64,000 nt of DNA, taken from assembly GCF_003408845.1 (NCBI RefSeq), contig NZ_LRTV01000006.1, forward strand, positions 63,554 through 127,553, given 5' to 3'. This DNA is from Gardnerella massiliensis (lineage in GTDB: Bacteria > Actinomycetota > Actinomycetes > Actinomycetales > Bifidobacteriaceae). The translations under genes and the position numbers were made by a program. The notes under the pieces were generated by a model. The model searched no databases and was not told where the DNA came from. It saw only the letters and a program-made list of their open reading frames with translations. Below are positions 42,678 to 51,426 of this stretch, piece by piece (positions within the stretch are counted from its first letter, which is position 1; each line of letters opens with the position of its first letter).

Positions 42678-43499
42678 ATGACCGATATTACATTGATGAC
42701 TTCTTGCGCTTCCCCTGCCTCTGTTTTGCCTTCTCTCACTTTGCTTTCTCACCGTGTGCGTGTGTTAGATATGGACGTTTCAAGTTTTACTAAACTTCCT
42801 GCGCAAACTATTCTTTTACTCGACGCGCGTGAGGATTTAGCTTTAGCAAAGTCATTGTGCGCGTCTTTGCGTTCGGCAAATATTACTGTTCCCGTGATAT
42901 TGGTGCTTACAGAGGGCGGTTTTACCGTTGTGAACGCATCGTGGAATATTATGGACGTCGTGCTTACCAGTGCTTCTCCAGCGGAAGTAGAGGGTCGCTT
43001 ACGTTTAGCTGCTCAGCATAGTGATGTGGACGGTGTTGTTTCTCAATCTACAGGTATGACAGTGGGGGATTCCGCGGTTGTTGACAATGGCACTATGCGT
43101 TCCGGTGATCTCGTTGTTGATATGCGTAGTTACACGGTGAGTTTGCATGGGCACCCTGTTGATTTGGCTTATAAAGAATTTGAGCTGCTGAAATATTTTG
43201 TGCAACATCCGCGTCGAGTATTTACGCGTGCGCATCTTTTGCAAGAAGTGTGGGGATACGATTACTACGGTGGTACGCGTACGGTTGATGTGCATATTCG
43301 ACGTCTTCGTGCGAAGCTTGGCGTTGAGTATGAGCAGCTGATTGGTACGGTTCGCAATGTTGGCTATCGTTTTGATCCGTCCGAATCCGAAGGTAACAGT
43401 GCGATTGATGAAGATCCTGACGATTTAGTAGATGAATCTTCAGAAGATGCCGTTTCTGCTGCTGACAATTCAACCAGTCAGAAAACTAGTCAGAACTAG
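42678..43499 (+). CDS. orphan OmpR/PhoB-type response regulator (GlnR-like)
   Basis: 273 residues. The receiver-like domain (1-120) has LLLDAREDL in place of the usual phosphoacceptor strand and lacks a clear acidic pair at the N-terminus, so phosphorylation is doubtful. The winged-helix DNA-binding domain (about 150-235) is canonical (LAYKEFELLKYFVQHPRRVFTRAHLLQEVWG, TRTVDVHIRRLRAKL, TVRNVGYRF). The 40-residue acidic tail is unusual. No kinase gene is adjacent. Actinobacterial GlnR-type regulators share these traits, but that link is inferred. CTGGAGG precedes the ATG. Confidence 0.82.
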   Translation: MTDITLMTSCASPASVLPSLTLLSHRVRVLDMDVSSFTKLPAQTILLLDAREDLALAKSLCASLRSANITVPVILVLTEGGFTVVNASWNIMDVVLTSASPAEVEGRLRLAAQHSDVDGVVSQSTGMTVGDSAVVDNGTMRSGDLVVDMRSYTVSLHGHPVDLAYKEFELLKYFVQHPRRVFTRAHLLQEVWGYDYYGGTRTVDVHIRRLRAKLGVEYEQLIGTVRNVGYRFDPSESEGNSAIDEDPDDLVDESSEDAVSAADNSTSQKTSQN

Positions 43500-43503
43500 T
43501 GAT

Positions 43504-44187
43504 ATGCGAGAATCGAAAAAAGCGAAGCTTGCGCGTATTCACGCGGAGTATGCGTTACTTTGTGAAGAAATTCCCTCTCCACAGTGTGCTCTTCATTTTT
43601 CTAATCCTTTTGAACTTCTTATTGCGACTGTATTAAGCGCGCAAACAACTGATAAGCGCGTGAATATGGTGACTCCAGAGCTTTTCGCTACCTTCCCAAA
43701 TTCGCGTGCACTTGCTCAAGCTTCACTTGCGCAAGTCGAATCTATTATCCGGACACTTGGTTTTTATCGGGTAAAAGCGCAGCATATTATTGCGTTGTCG
43801 GCACGTTTGGAAAGTAATTTTCACGGTGTAGTCCCATCAAGTATGGAAGATTTAACGTCGCTACCGGGGGTAGGACGCAAAACTGCGAACGTTGTGCGAG
43901 GAAATGCGTTTGGGCTTCCGGGATTTCCGGTTGATACTCACGTAATGCGTGTAACTGGCCGTCTTGGTTGGTATGACCATGGCAGCAGTTGCCATAAACG
44001 CCAGAATACTCAGATTAAGCCCGATCCCACAGCTATTGAACGCGAAATAACTGCTTACTTTCCGCCGAATGAATGGACTAATCTCTCGCACCGACTCATT
44101 GCGCACGGAAGAACTGTGTGCACTGCTAAAAACCCTAAGTGTGCGTTATGTCCATTGCGAGCCACGTGTCCGTACGCAGCTTCCTGA
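43504..44187 (+). CDS. nth: endonuclease III (DNA glycosylase/AP lyase)
   Basis: 227 residues from ATG 43504, 4 bp after the preceding stop, so probably co-transcribed. Removes oxidised pyrimidines. The helix-hairpin-helix LPGVGRKTANVV has the catalytic Lys, FPVDTHVMRV the catalytic Asp, and the [4Fe-4S] ligands are C-x6-C-x2-C-x5-C at the C-terminus (CTAKNPKCALCPLRATC). A short insertion around residues 161-175 (HGSSCHKRQNTQIK) is not standard. Confidence 0.94.
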   Translation: MRESKKAKLARIHAEYALLCEEIPSPQCALHFSNPFELLIATVLSAQTTDKRVNMVTPELFATFPNSRALAQASLAQVESIIRTLGFYRVKAQHIIALSARLESNFHGVVPSSMEDLTSLPGVGRKTANVVRGNAFGLPGFPVDTHVMRVTGRLGWYDHGSSCHKRQNTQIKPDPTAIEREITAYFPPNEWTNLSHRLIAHGRTVCTAKNPKCALCPLRATCPYAAS

Positions 44188-44257
44188 ATACAAGCGTGTA
44201 AGTGTGCGCACAAAAGTGTGTCCAAGCGTGTGTTGGTTGTCAATGCAGGTGTTGATA

Positions 44258-44263
44258 TAAACT
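44258..44263 (+). promoter_or_regulatory. putative -10 element of the peptide-binding protein gene (leaderless)
   Basis: TAAACT 7 nt before the ATG at 44271, overlapping GATATAAA. There is no Shine-Dalgarno sequence. Confidence 0.4.
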
Positions 44264-44270
44264 GTAAATT

Positions 44271-45845
44271 ATGTCAAGAACAGGAAAGTATGCGTATAAC
44301 GCTTATGGAGCATCTCATCGTCGTGCCAGCGCAGGCTGGATTCCGTGGGTTGTTTTTATGGTTGTTTCCGTAGTAATGGTAGTGATTTTGTGGTGCGGTT
44401 GGCAGTTATATCAAGGGCACTCGCCAATCGACGCTATTGCGCGTCCTGCAGGAAACTCCACGTTAACTGTCGGTTTGCGCACTGCTCCTGAAACTCTTGA
44501 TATGCGAACTCACGACAGCGACGCAGCGCAGCAGGCTCTTTTAGACAACGTGTATGAGACTTTAGTAAGACGCGGGGATGACAATTCTTTGCAACCTGGA
44601 TTAGCAAAGTCTTGGGAGATTTCAAAAGATGGTCTCACTTATCGTTTCAACTTGCGCCAAGGCGTGCGTTTTTCTAATGGTGACGTTATGGATTCGCAAT
44701 CCGTTCTTCAATCGTTAAAGCAAGGCATTACCCAAGGTTACGTTGGTTACACTGCGTTGACGGATATTAAAACTGTCACTAATCCTGACGATCACACCTT
44801 GGTTATTACGCTGAAAATGCCAAATGTTTTGCTGCTTAGGCGTCTTGCTGGCCCTGCTGGCATCGTATATGACACCAAAGCTAGTGTAGATTATGCGAAT
44901 AACGCTCTTGGAACTGGTCCTTTCGTAGTAAGTAGTTACCGTAAAGGTGATTCGCTAGTTTTGACAAGAAACGACAAGTATTGGGGGACTCCTGCTGCCT
45001 GCGCGAGCATCACTTTGCAATATTTTGCTCAAGATAGTGCCATGGCAGAAGCGATGGAGCAAGGTAAAATACAAATAGCAGTGCCGCTGGAAGGTAAGGA
45101 AAATAAGCGTTTTGCCGCTATTGCTCACACAAATATGGTAGAAGGACAGAGTACTCGCGTGCGGATGATTGCGTTTAATAGTACAATTGCTTCTATTTTC
45201 TGCGATAAGCAAGCACGTAGAGCGGCGCGATACTCTATGAATATGCAAACCGTATTGGAAGCCGATCCTAATGGTGGCGTTCCTGTCAGTGGGCCTATTG
45301 ATCCGCTTTCTCCCGGTTATGAAGACTTAACTAATATGTTCCCGTTTGATCCGGCAAAAGCTCGCTCTTTGTTCCGTTACTTTAGTGCTGGCTACTTAGG
45401 CAATATTACGTTCCTGGTTCCGCAAGGAGAGGGTGATGTTGGGCGCGAGTTGTCGAACCAAATCAGCTCAGTGAGTGGTTTTAAAGTTCATCTTGAAGAA
45501 CTTGATCAAAATGCGTTACGTCAGCGCGTGAAGGAAGGTAAGTATGATATAGCGCTTACTTCGCTTGATCACACGTTGGATGAAGGTACTTTTGCTGAGG
45601 CTGGATCGCAATTTGTGTTGCAGGACGAGTTGTCACAGCAAGCTTGGTCTAAAGCGGTTCACTCGAAGGATATTAAAGATTATGAGGCGAATGCTCGTGC
45701 TTATGCGCGAGAAGTAAGCGATAAAGCTGCAGCTCACTGGTTGTATGCTCGTAAAAGTGTGATGGCTGTGAAATCTAACGTAAGCGGTTACACCAAGAAT
45801 ATGATTGATCAGCTATTGCCTTTGCGTGACATAGTAGTGAAGTAA
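44271..45845 (+). CDS. family 5 (Dpp/Opp-type) ABC transporter substrate-binding protein
   Basis: 524 residues. Solute-binding family 5 motifs: LTVGLRTAPETLDMR, LLDNVYETLVRRGDDNSLQPGLAKSWEISKDGLTYRFNLRQGVRFSNG and NALGTGPFVVSSY. Instead of a lipobox it has an uncleaved-looking N-terminal helix (about 23-43), so it is membrane-anchored facing out. No permease or ATPase genes are adjacent, so its transporter must be elsewhere. No ribosome site; probably leaderless. Confidence 0.88.
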   Translation: MSRTGKYAYNAYGASHRRASAGWIPWVVFMVVSVVMVVILWCGWQLYQGHSPIDAIARPAGNSTLTVGLRTAPETLDMRTHDSDAAQQALLDNVYETLVRRGDDNSLQPGLAKSWEISKDGLTYRFNLRQGVRFSNGDVMDSQSVLQSLKQGITQGYVGYTALTDIKTVTNPDDHTLVITLKMPNVLLLRRLAGPAGIVYDTKASVDYANNALGTGPFVVSSYRKGDSLVLTRNDKYWGTPAACASITLQYFAQDSAMAEAMEQGKIQIAVPLEGKENKRFAAIAHTNMVEGQSTRVRMIAFNSTIASIFCDKQARRAARYSMNMQTVLEADPNGGVPVSGPIDPLSPGYEDLTNMFPFDPAKARSLFRYFSAGYLGNITFLVPQGEGDVGRELSNQISSVSGFKVHLEELDQNALRQRVKEGKYDIALTSLDHTLDEGTFAEAGSQFVLQDELSQQAWSKAVHSKDIKDYEANARAYAREVSDKAAAHWLYARKSVMAVKSNVSGYTKNMIDQLLPLRDIVVK

Positions 45846-45893
45846 ATTTGTGCCTGCGAAGTAACAGTGGGATAAGTTGTCGTACTGAGTTTC

Positions 45894-45899
45894 TAATAT
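45894..45899 (+). promoter_or_regulatory. putative -10 element of valS (leaderless)
   Basis: TAATAT 7 nt before the valS ATG; no Shine-Dalgarno sequence is present. There is no T-box-like leader. Confidence 0.45.
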
Positions 45900-45906
45900 T
45901 CAGTTC

Positions 45907-48663
45907 ATGAGTGAACAGGATAACACAGTAAAGCATGCTCATTTAACGCCGCTGCCTAATAAAGTTGGCGTTGATGGCCTCGAAGACAAATGGCGTAATA
46001 ATTGGGAAGAAGCCAAGACTTACGCTTTCCATAATTCCCGCGACCGCAAGGCCGTATATTCTATTGATACTCCACCTCCAACCGTGAGTGGCCACTTGCA
46101 CGTGGGCCACGTATTCTCTTACACGCATACGGATGTTATTGCGCGCTACAAGCGTATGAAGGGTTTTGATGTGTTCTACCCAATGGGTTGGGACGATAAT
46201 GGCCTTCCAACAGAGCGTCGTGTGCAGAATTATTACGGTGTGCGCGTAGACACTTCGCTTAAATATGACCCTGATTTTAAGCCACCTTTTGAAGGTACTG
46301 AAGGCAAGAAAATTGAGGCAAAAGATCAGGTTCCTGTAAGCCGTCAGAACTTTATTGAGCTTTGCGAGCGCTTAACTTCCCAGGATGAGAAGCTTTTTGA
46401 AGCGTTGTGGCGTAGGCTTGGTCTTTCCGTGGATTGGTCTCAGACCTACCACACGATTGGTGAGCAGCCTCGTCGAGTTGCGCAAAAAGCATTCCTTCGC
46501 AATCTCGCCCGCGGAGAAGCCTACCAAAAGGATGCTCCAGGCTTGTGGGATGTGACTTTCCAGACAGCAGTTGCGCAAGCTGAGCTTGAAGCTCGCGAAT
46601 ATCCGGGTTTCTATCATAAGATTGCGTTCCGTTTTGAAGATGGTACGCCAATTTATATTGAAACTACGCGTCCAGAATTGCTTGCCGCTTGCACTTCTTT
46701 GATTGCTCACCCAGACGATGAGCGTTACAAGAAGTACTTCGGGCAGGAAGTTTATTCGCCACTGTTTAAGGTGAAAGTGCCAATTTTGGCTCATCCTGCT
46801 GCTCAAATGGACAAGGGTGCCGGCATCGCAATGTGCTGCACTTTTGGTGACGTAACCGACGTTGAGTGGTGGCGCGACTTGAGCTTGCCAACTCGACCAA
46901 TTATTCAGCGCAACGGACGTATCGTGATGACGACTCCTGATTGGATTACGGACGAGTCCGGTCGCGAAATGTTCGAGAAAATTGCTGGTAAAACCACGTT
47001 CTCTGCTCGCAAGGAAGTTGTTGAGGCTTTGCAAACAGCTGGAGATATGGATGGCGAACCAAAGCCAACAAAGCGTATGACGAACTTCTACGAAAAAGGC
47101 GACAAGCCTTTGGAAATCGTCACTTCTCGTCAGTGGTACTTAAAGAATGGTGGTACGGACGAAAAGCTGAACGCTGAGCTTATTGAGCGCGGCAAGGAAC
47201 TTAACTTCCACCCAGACTTTATGCGTGTGCGTTACGAGAATTGGGTTCACGGTTTGAATGGTGACTGGCTTATTTCTCGCCAGCGCTTCTTTGGCGTACC
47301 GTTCCCACTGTGGTACCCAGTAAACGAAAATGGGGAAGTGGATTACGCAAATCCTTTGACACCTAGCGAAGACCGTTTGCCAATCGACCCAACTATTGAC
47401 GTTCCAGAAGGATTCGACGAATCTCAGCGCGACCAGCCAAACGGCTTTACAGCTGAGCAAGACATTATGGATACTTGGGCCACATCTTCCTTAACTCCAC
47501 AAATTGTGACTCGTTGGGAAGAACCAGGCGAGGAAAATCAGGCTTTGTTTAAGGCTACTTTCCCAATGGATTTGCGTCCACAAGGCCAGGATATTATTCG
47601 TACTTGGCTGTTTAGTACGGTTGACCGTGCACATCTTGAAAACGGCTGCTTGCCTTGGAAGCATGCTGCACTTTCCGGATGGATCTTGGACCCAGATCAC
47701 AAGAAGATGTCAAAGTCCAAAGGCAACGTGGTCGTGCCAAACAAGCCAATCGAAGAGTTTGGTGCGGACGCAGTGCGTTACTGGGCAACTTCCGCAAAAC
47801 TTGGCTTGGACGCAACTTACGACGAAGGCCAGATGAAAATTGGCCGACGCTTGGCAATTAAGCTTTTGAATGCTACGAAGTTTGCGCTCGCGATTGGCCG
47901 CGAAGACGAGGAACATCAGGTTCTTGAGCCTGCTAATGCGGACTGGAATTTTGCAGACGTTACGGAAGTTTTGGATCGTTCCGTTATGGCAAAGCTTGCA
48001 TCCGTTATTCGTACTGCAACTGATGCGCTTGAGTCTTACGAGCATTCTAAGGCTTTGGAAGCAATCGAAACCTTCTTCTGGGAGTTCTGCGACGATTATA
48101 TTGAGCTTGCAAAGAATCGTGCTTACGGCACTGCAGAATCCACTGGACGCACTCCAAGTGAAGCTGCTGTAAAGTCTGCTCGCACAACGCTTGGTCTTGC
48201 TCTCGACGCTTTGGCTCGTTTGCTTGCTCCTTATTTGCCTTACGCTACGGAAGAAGTGTGGAGCTGGATGCATGACGGTGAAGGTTCTGTGCATCGCGCA
48301 AGCTGGCCATGTGCTAAGGCTTACGAGGCCGCTGCAAACGGAGTTTCTGCTGACACTTTGGCTTACGCTGGTGAAGCTTTGGCTACTTTGCGCAAGATTA
48401 AGTCCGAGGCAAAAGTTTCTATGAAGACTCCTATTTTGCAAGTGACTTTGAACGTTGCGGAAAACGCTTACAAGGCTGTTGAGGAGACTTTGGATGACGT
48501 TGCTGAAGCTGGTCGCGTTACCGGAGAAGTAAAGCTTAACGCTGTCAAGGCTGCTGATTCTGCTGATGGCGATTCTTCTGCTGATGCAAATTCTGATGCA
48601 GCTAACGTAAACGTTTCGGTTGCTCAAAGCGAACTTGGCGAAGCTCCTGCAAAAAAGAAGTAG
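45907..48663 (+). CDS. valS: valyl-tRNA synthetase
   Basis: 918 residues, class I synthetase. Nucleotide-binding HIGH-type motif in PPPTVSGHLHVGHVFSYT (about 55-72), the CP1 editing domain in the middle, and HKKMSKSKGNVV (about 598-609). The anticodon-binding domain follows; the usual C-terminal coiled coil is short and ends in an Ala/Asp-rich tail with AKKK. Isolated from neighbours by its own terminator. Confidence 0.96.
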   Translation: MSEQDNTVKHAHLTPLPNKVGVDGLEDKWRNNWEEAKTYAFHNSRDRKAVYSIDTPPPTVSGHLHVGHVFSYTHTDVIARYKRMKGFDVFYPMGWDDNGLPTERRVQNYYGVRVDTSLKYDPDFKPPFEGTEGKKIEAKDQVPVSRQNFIELCERLTSQDEKLFEALWRRLGLSVDWSQTYHTIGEQPRRVAQKAFLRNLARGEAYQKDAPGLWDVTFQTAVAQAELEAREYPGFYHKIAFRFEDGTPIYIETTRPELLAACTSLIAHPDDERYKKYFGQEVYSPLFKVKVPILAHPAAQMDKGAGIAMCCTFGDVTDVEWWRDLSLPTRPIIQRNGRIVMTTPDWITDESGREMFEKIAGKTTFSARKEVVEALQTAGDMDGEPKPTKRMTNFYEKGDKPLEIVTSRQWYLKNGGTDEKLNAELIERGKELNFHPDFMRVRYENWVHGLNGDWLISRQRFFGVPFPLWYPVNENGEVDYANPLTPSEDRLPIDPTIDVPEGFDESQRDQPNGFTAEQDIMDTWATSSLTPQIVTRWEEPGEENQALFKATFPMDLRPQGQDIIRTWLFSTVDRAHLENGCLPWKHAALSGWILDPDHKKMSKSKGNVVVPNKPIEEFGADAVRYWATSAKLGLDATYDEGQMKIGRRLAIKLLNATKFALAIGREDEEHQVLEPANADWNFADVTEVLDRSVMAKLASVIRTATDALESYEHSKALEAIETFFWEFCDDYIELAKNRAYGTAESTGRTPSEAAVKSARTTLGLALDALARLLAPYLPYATEEVWSWMHDGEGSVHRASWPCAKAYEAAANGVSADTLAYAGEALATLRKIKSEAKVSMKTPILQVTLNVAENAYKAVEETLDDVAEAGRVTGEVKLNAVKAADSADGDSSADANSDAANVNVSVAQSELGEAPAKKK

Positions 48664-48710
48664 TTGCAAGTAATAGCAAATAATTAATCTCAAATAATTA
48701 ATTGCAAAAC

Positions 48711-48748
48711 AAAAGCGCTGGAAGTCAATCTTCGACTCCAGCGCTTTT
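48711..48748. terminator. bidirectional terminator between valS and the toxin gene
   Basis: AAAAGCGCTGGA (48711-48722) pairs with TCCAGCGCTTTT (48737-48748); A and T tracts on either side allow action in both directions. Confidence 0.85.
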
Positions 48749-48772
48749 GCGTATTTAAATACTTAAGCATAA

Positions 48773-49039
48773 TCACTTATTGTAGATTCTACTGCGATGA
48801 TCAATATCCACAACAAAAACAGTCAGCACATTATTTTCAATTGCACAAATTATTCTGTAATCCCTTACTCTATATCTCCAAAACCCTGAATAGTTACCAG
48901 TTAGTGCCTTGCCTCTGATTCGAGGATTGTCGAGATTGCTAATTTCGCGAAGCTCTTTAACGATTTGCTTAGCAATTGTTTTGTCAATTTTCCCTAGCTG
49001 TTTTTCAGCTCTTTTAGATAAATTAATCTTCCAAATCAA
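48773..49039 (-). CDS. RelE/ParE-family toxin
   Basis: 88 residues. The N-terminal WKINLSKRAEKQLGKIDKTIAKQIVKEL and C-terminal GFWRYRVRDYRIICAIENNVLTVFVVDIDHRSRIY are typical of RelE-type mRNA interferases with basic catalytic residues (Arg, Lys, Tyr). It overlaps the antitoxin gene by 17 bp. Confidence 0.9.
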   Translation of the reverse strand: MIWKINLSKRAEKQLGKIDKTIAKQIVKELREISNLDNPRIRGKALTGNYSGFWRYRVRDYRIICAIENNVLTVFVVDIDHRSRIYNK

Positions 49040-49259
49040 GGCGCTTCACCACGTCGTCGAGTGGAGATGTTTCTAATTCTCCACGTTTATATGCTTCAAT
49101 ATCTGCCATTAGACCATATTCATGTTCAAGTTCATCGATTTGAGCCTCTAGTGCTTGATTCATGTAAAATGAACGAGTGCGGTGAGTGGTTTTAGCGAGC
49201 TGATCATAACGATCTAAAACGTTAGAGGGTACTCTTAATCCTGTAATTGTTGCGGCCAT
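49023..49259 (-). CDS. ribbon-helix-helix antitoxin
   Basis: 78 residues from ATG 49259 with GGAG about 8 nt upstream. The N-terminal strand-helix-helix (TGLRVPSNVLDRYDQLAKTTHRTRSFYMNQALEAQI) is the DNA-binding part; the acidic C-terminus should wrap the toxin. Upstream tandem GTAAAACAT (49274-49291) is a candidate autoregulatory operator. Confidence 0.87.
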   Translation of the reverse strand: MAATITGLRVPSNVLDRYDQLAKTTHRTRSFYMNQALEAQIDELEHEYGLMADIEAYKRGELETSPLDDVVKRLDLED

Positions 49260-49273
49260 TTTTAATCTCCATT

Positions 49274-49305
49274 GTAAAACATGTAAAACATATATTACCT
49301 TACAT
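49274..49305. promoter_or_regulatory. candidate operator of the toxin-antitoxin pair
   Basis: GTAAAACAT is repeated directly at 49274 and 49283, and ATGTAA (49281) is mirrored by TTACAT (49300). It lies within 50 bp of the antitoxin start. Confidence 0.4.
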
Positions 49306-49371
49306 GCAGAATAATGCAATTCAATGCGCTATAATCGCGAAGCATCGCGCGGTAACGCTAGACTGTAAACC

Positions 49372-51168
49372 ATGAATCCAGAAAGCTTAAGTGAATTAAT
49401 TGAAAAAATTGCTAAAGATTTAGTAGCAAACGGTAAAGCAGGCAGTTTAACAGAAGATTTGATTCCTGCAGCCGAAAAACTTGCTGTAATGCGACCAAAG
49501 GATCGCGCTCACGGCGATTGGGCTACTAACGTTGCTATGCAGCTTGCAAAAAAGGCTGGTATGAAGCCTCACGATTTGGCGGAACTTTTTGCTGAGCGTT
49601 TGCAAGAGGCGGAAGGAATTGCGTCAGTAGAAGTGGCCGGACCTGGTTTTATTAACATAACGCTTGACTCTGCTTCTGCAGCGGCCGTTGTCGACGAAGT
49701 CCTAAAGCAGGGCGCTAATTTTGGTAAGAATGCGCACTTAAGCGGCAAAACTTTAAATCTTGAGTTTGTTTCTGCAAACCCAACTGGCCCAATTCATATT
49801 GGTGGCACTCGCTGGGCTGCAGTTGGTGATTCCATGGCTCGAGTTTTGGAAGCAAATGGCGCAAAAGTTGTACGCGAATACTACTTCAACGATCACGGTG
49901 AGCAAATCAACCGTTTTGCAAAGTCTTTAGTTGCTGCAGCTCACGGCGAAGAAACTCCTGCAGACGGCTACAAAGGCGCGTATATTAACGAAATTGCGGA
50001 TGCTGTTATAAAAGAAGCACAAGCAGACGGCATTGATATTCTTTCTTTGCCAAGGATTGATCTTGGAAAAGACGAGGAAGGTTTGTCACTTGGCGAAGGA
50101 GATTCCGAGCAGCGCGAAGAATTCCGCAAGCGCGCAGTTCCAATGATGTTTGCTGAGATTCGTAAGTCGATGCGCGATTTTCGCGTTGGTTTTGACGTGT
50201 GGTTCCACGAAAACAGCTTGTATGAAGATGGCGAAGTTGAGCGCGCTATTGCAGACTTGCGTGAGCGTGGAGACATCTTTGAAAAAGATGGCGCAACTTG
50301 GTTTGAATCCACTAAGCATGGCGACGACAAAGATCGCGTAATTATTAAGTCCGACGGCAACTACGCCTACTTTGCTGCCGATATTGCGTACTATCGCAAC
50401 AAGCGTCACCGCGAACAGAATCCTGCAGACGTAGCAATCTACATGCTTGGTGCAGATCACCATGGATACATTGGTCGAATGATGGCAATGTGCGCTGCTT
50501 TTGGAGATAATCCTGGCGAAAACATGCAGATTCTTATTGGCCAGCTTGTAAACGTTATGAAAGACGGCAAGCCTGTGCGTATGAGCAAGCGCGCTGGAAA
50601 TGTTATTACGATTGACGATTTAGTTGATGCAATCGGCGTTGACGCTTCTCGCTACTCGCTTGCTCGCACCGACTACAACACAAGCGTTGATATTGATTTG
50701 GATTTGCTCGCTTCTCACAGCAATGATAATCCTGTGTACTACGTGCAATATGCTCACGCGCGCAGTTGCAATGTGGCTCGTAACGCTGCGGACGCCGGAA
50801 TTACGCAAGATGGCGCTGATTTGAGCTTGCTTAACACCGAAGCGGACGGCGAAGTGCTGGCTGCTTTGGCGCAATGGCCTGCAGCTTTGGCACAAGCTGG
50901 TGACTTGCGCGCTCCGCACAGAGTTGCGCATTATCTTGAGGATTTGGCTGCTAGCTACCACAAGTGGTACAACCTTGAGCGCGTAGTGCCGATGGAATTG
51001 AGCGACCCAGAAAATCGCTTGCCAGAAGCAGAGCGTGAAGCGACGCGCATTGCAAAGTGCCCAGAGCCAGCACGAGCTGCAGCTCGACTTAAGCTTAATT
51101 CGGCTGTGCGCACAGTAATTGCAGAAGGCCTTGATTTGCTTGGTGTTTCTGCTCCAGAAAAGATGTGA
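49372..51168 (+). CDS. argS: arginyl-tRNA synthetase
   Basis: 598 residues, class I. N-terminal additional domain (about 1-105), HIGH-type motif NPTGPIHIGGTRWAAVGDS, KMSK-type VRMSKRAGNVITIDDLVD, and the C-terminal DALR anticodon-binding domain from about 475. No ribosome site: TAGACT is 7 nt before the ATG, while a perfect TATAAT lies at 49330-49335, so either a leaderless or a short-leader transcript is possible. Confidence 0.96.
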   Translation: MNPESLSELIEKIAKDLVANGKAGSLTEDLIPAAEKLAVMRPKDRAHGDWATNVAMQLAKKAGMKPHDLAELFAERLQEAEGIASVEVAGPGFINITLDSASAAAVVDEVLKQGANFGKNAHLSGKTLNLEFVSANPTGPIHIGGTRWAAVGDSMARVLEANGAKVVREYYFNDHGEQINRFAKSLVAAAHGEETPADGYKGAYINEIADAVIKEAQADGIDILSLPRIDLGKDEEGLSLGEGDSEQREEFRKRAVPMMFAEIRKSMRDFRVGFDVWFHENSLYEDGEVERAIADLRERGDIFEKDGATWFESTKHGDDKDRVIIKSDGNYAYFAADIAYYRNKRHREQNPADVAIYMLGADHHGYIGRMMAMCAAFGDNPGENMQILIGQLVNVMKDGKPVRMSKRAGNVITIDDLVDAIGVDASRYSLARTDYNTSVDIDLDLLASHSNDNPVYYVQYAHARSCNVARNAADAGITQDGADLSLLNTEADGEVLAALAQWPAALAQAGDLRAPHRVAHYLEDLAASYHKWYNLERVVPMELSDPENRLPEAEREATRIAKCPEPARAAARLKLNSAVRTVIAEGLDLLGVSAPEKM

Positions 51169-51223
51169 TTTTGCCTATTTTATATAAGATTTAGAGCAAA
51201 AATATATAGCATTTTTTAATTAC

Positions 51224-51262
51224 ATAGGACGTTGGTAATATGCCAGCGTCCTATTTATTTTT
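51224..51262 (+). terminator. terminator after argS
   Basis: ATAGGACGTTGG (51224-51235) pairs with CCAGCGTCCTAT (51243-51254, one wobble), followed by TTATTTTT. The following 165 bp before brnQ hold AT-rich promoter-like sequence and ATATACCCCCTAATATT. Confidence 0.85.
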
Positions 51263-51426
51263 GATTAGAAGACACGCGCGAGATAGTAAATTCATGCCGA
51301 TTAAGTACATGCGATTTATTAATATACCCCCTAATATTATTTTCGCTTTAAATCCACAAATTACAGAGTTAGAGATTTAGCTGAATAATATGCTTAAACA
51401 ATTTTCACCATATAGGAGGTGTAAGC

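Noticed and set aside
42678..43499. OmpR-type regulator as half of a two-component system
   Set aside because: No kinase gene adjacent and the receiver lacks the usual acidic pocket, so I call it an orphan.
45846..45906. T-box leader before valS
   Set aside because: The gap after the preceding gene is only 61 bp and has no T-box sequence or terminator, so a T-box cannot fit.
47710..48693. 327-residue frame antisense to valS
   Set aside because: Ser/Arg-rich shadow of a highly biased gene; no start signals.
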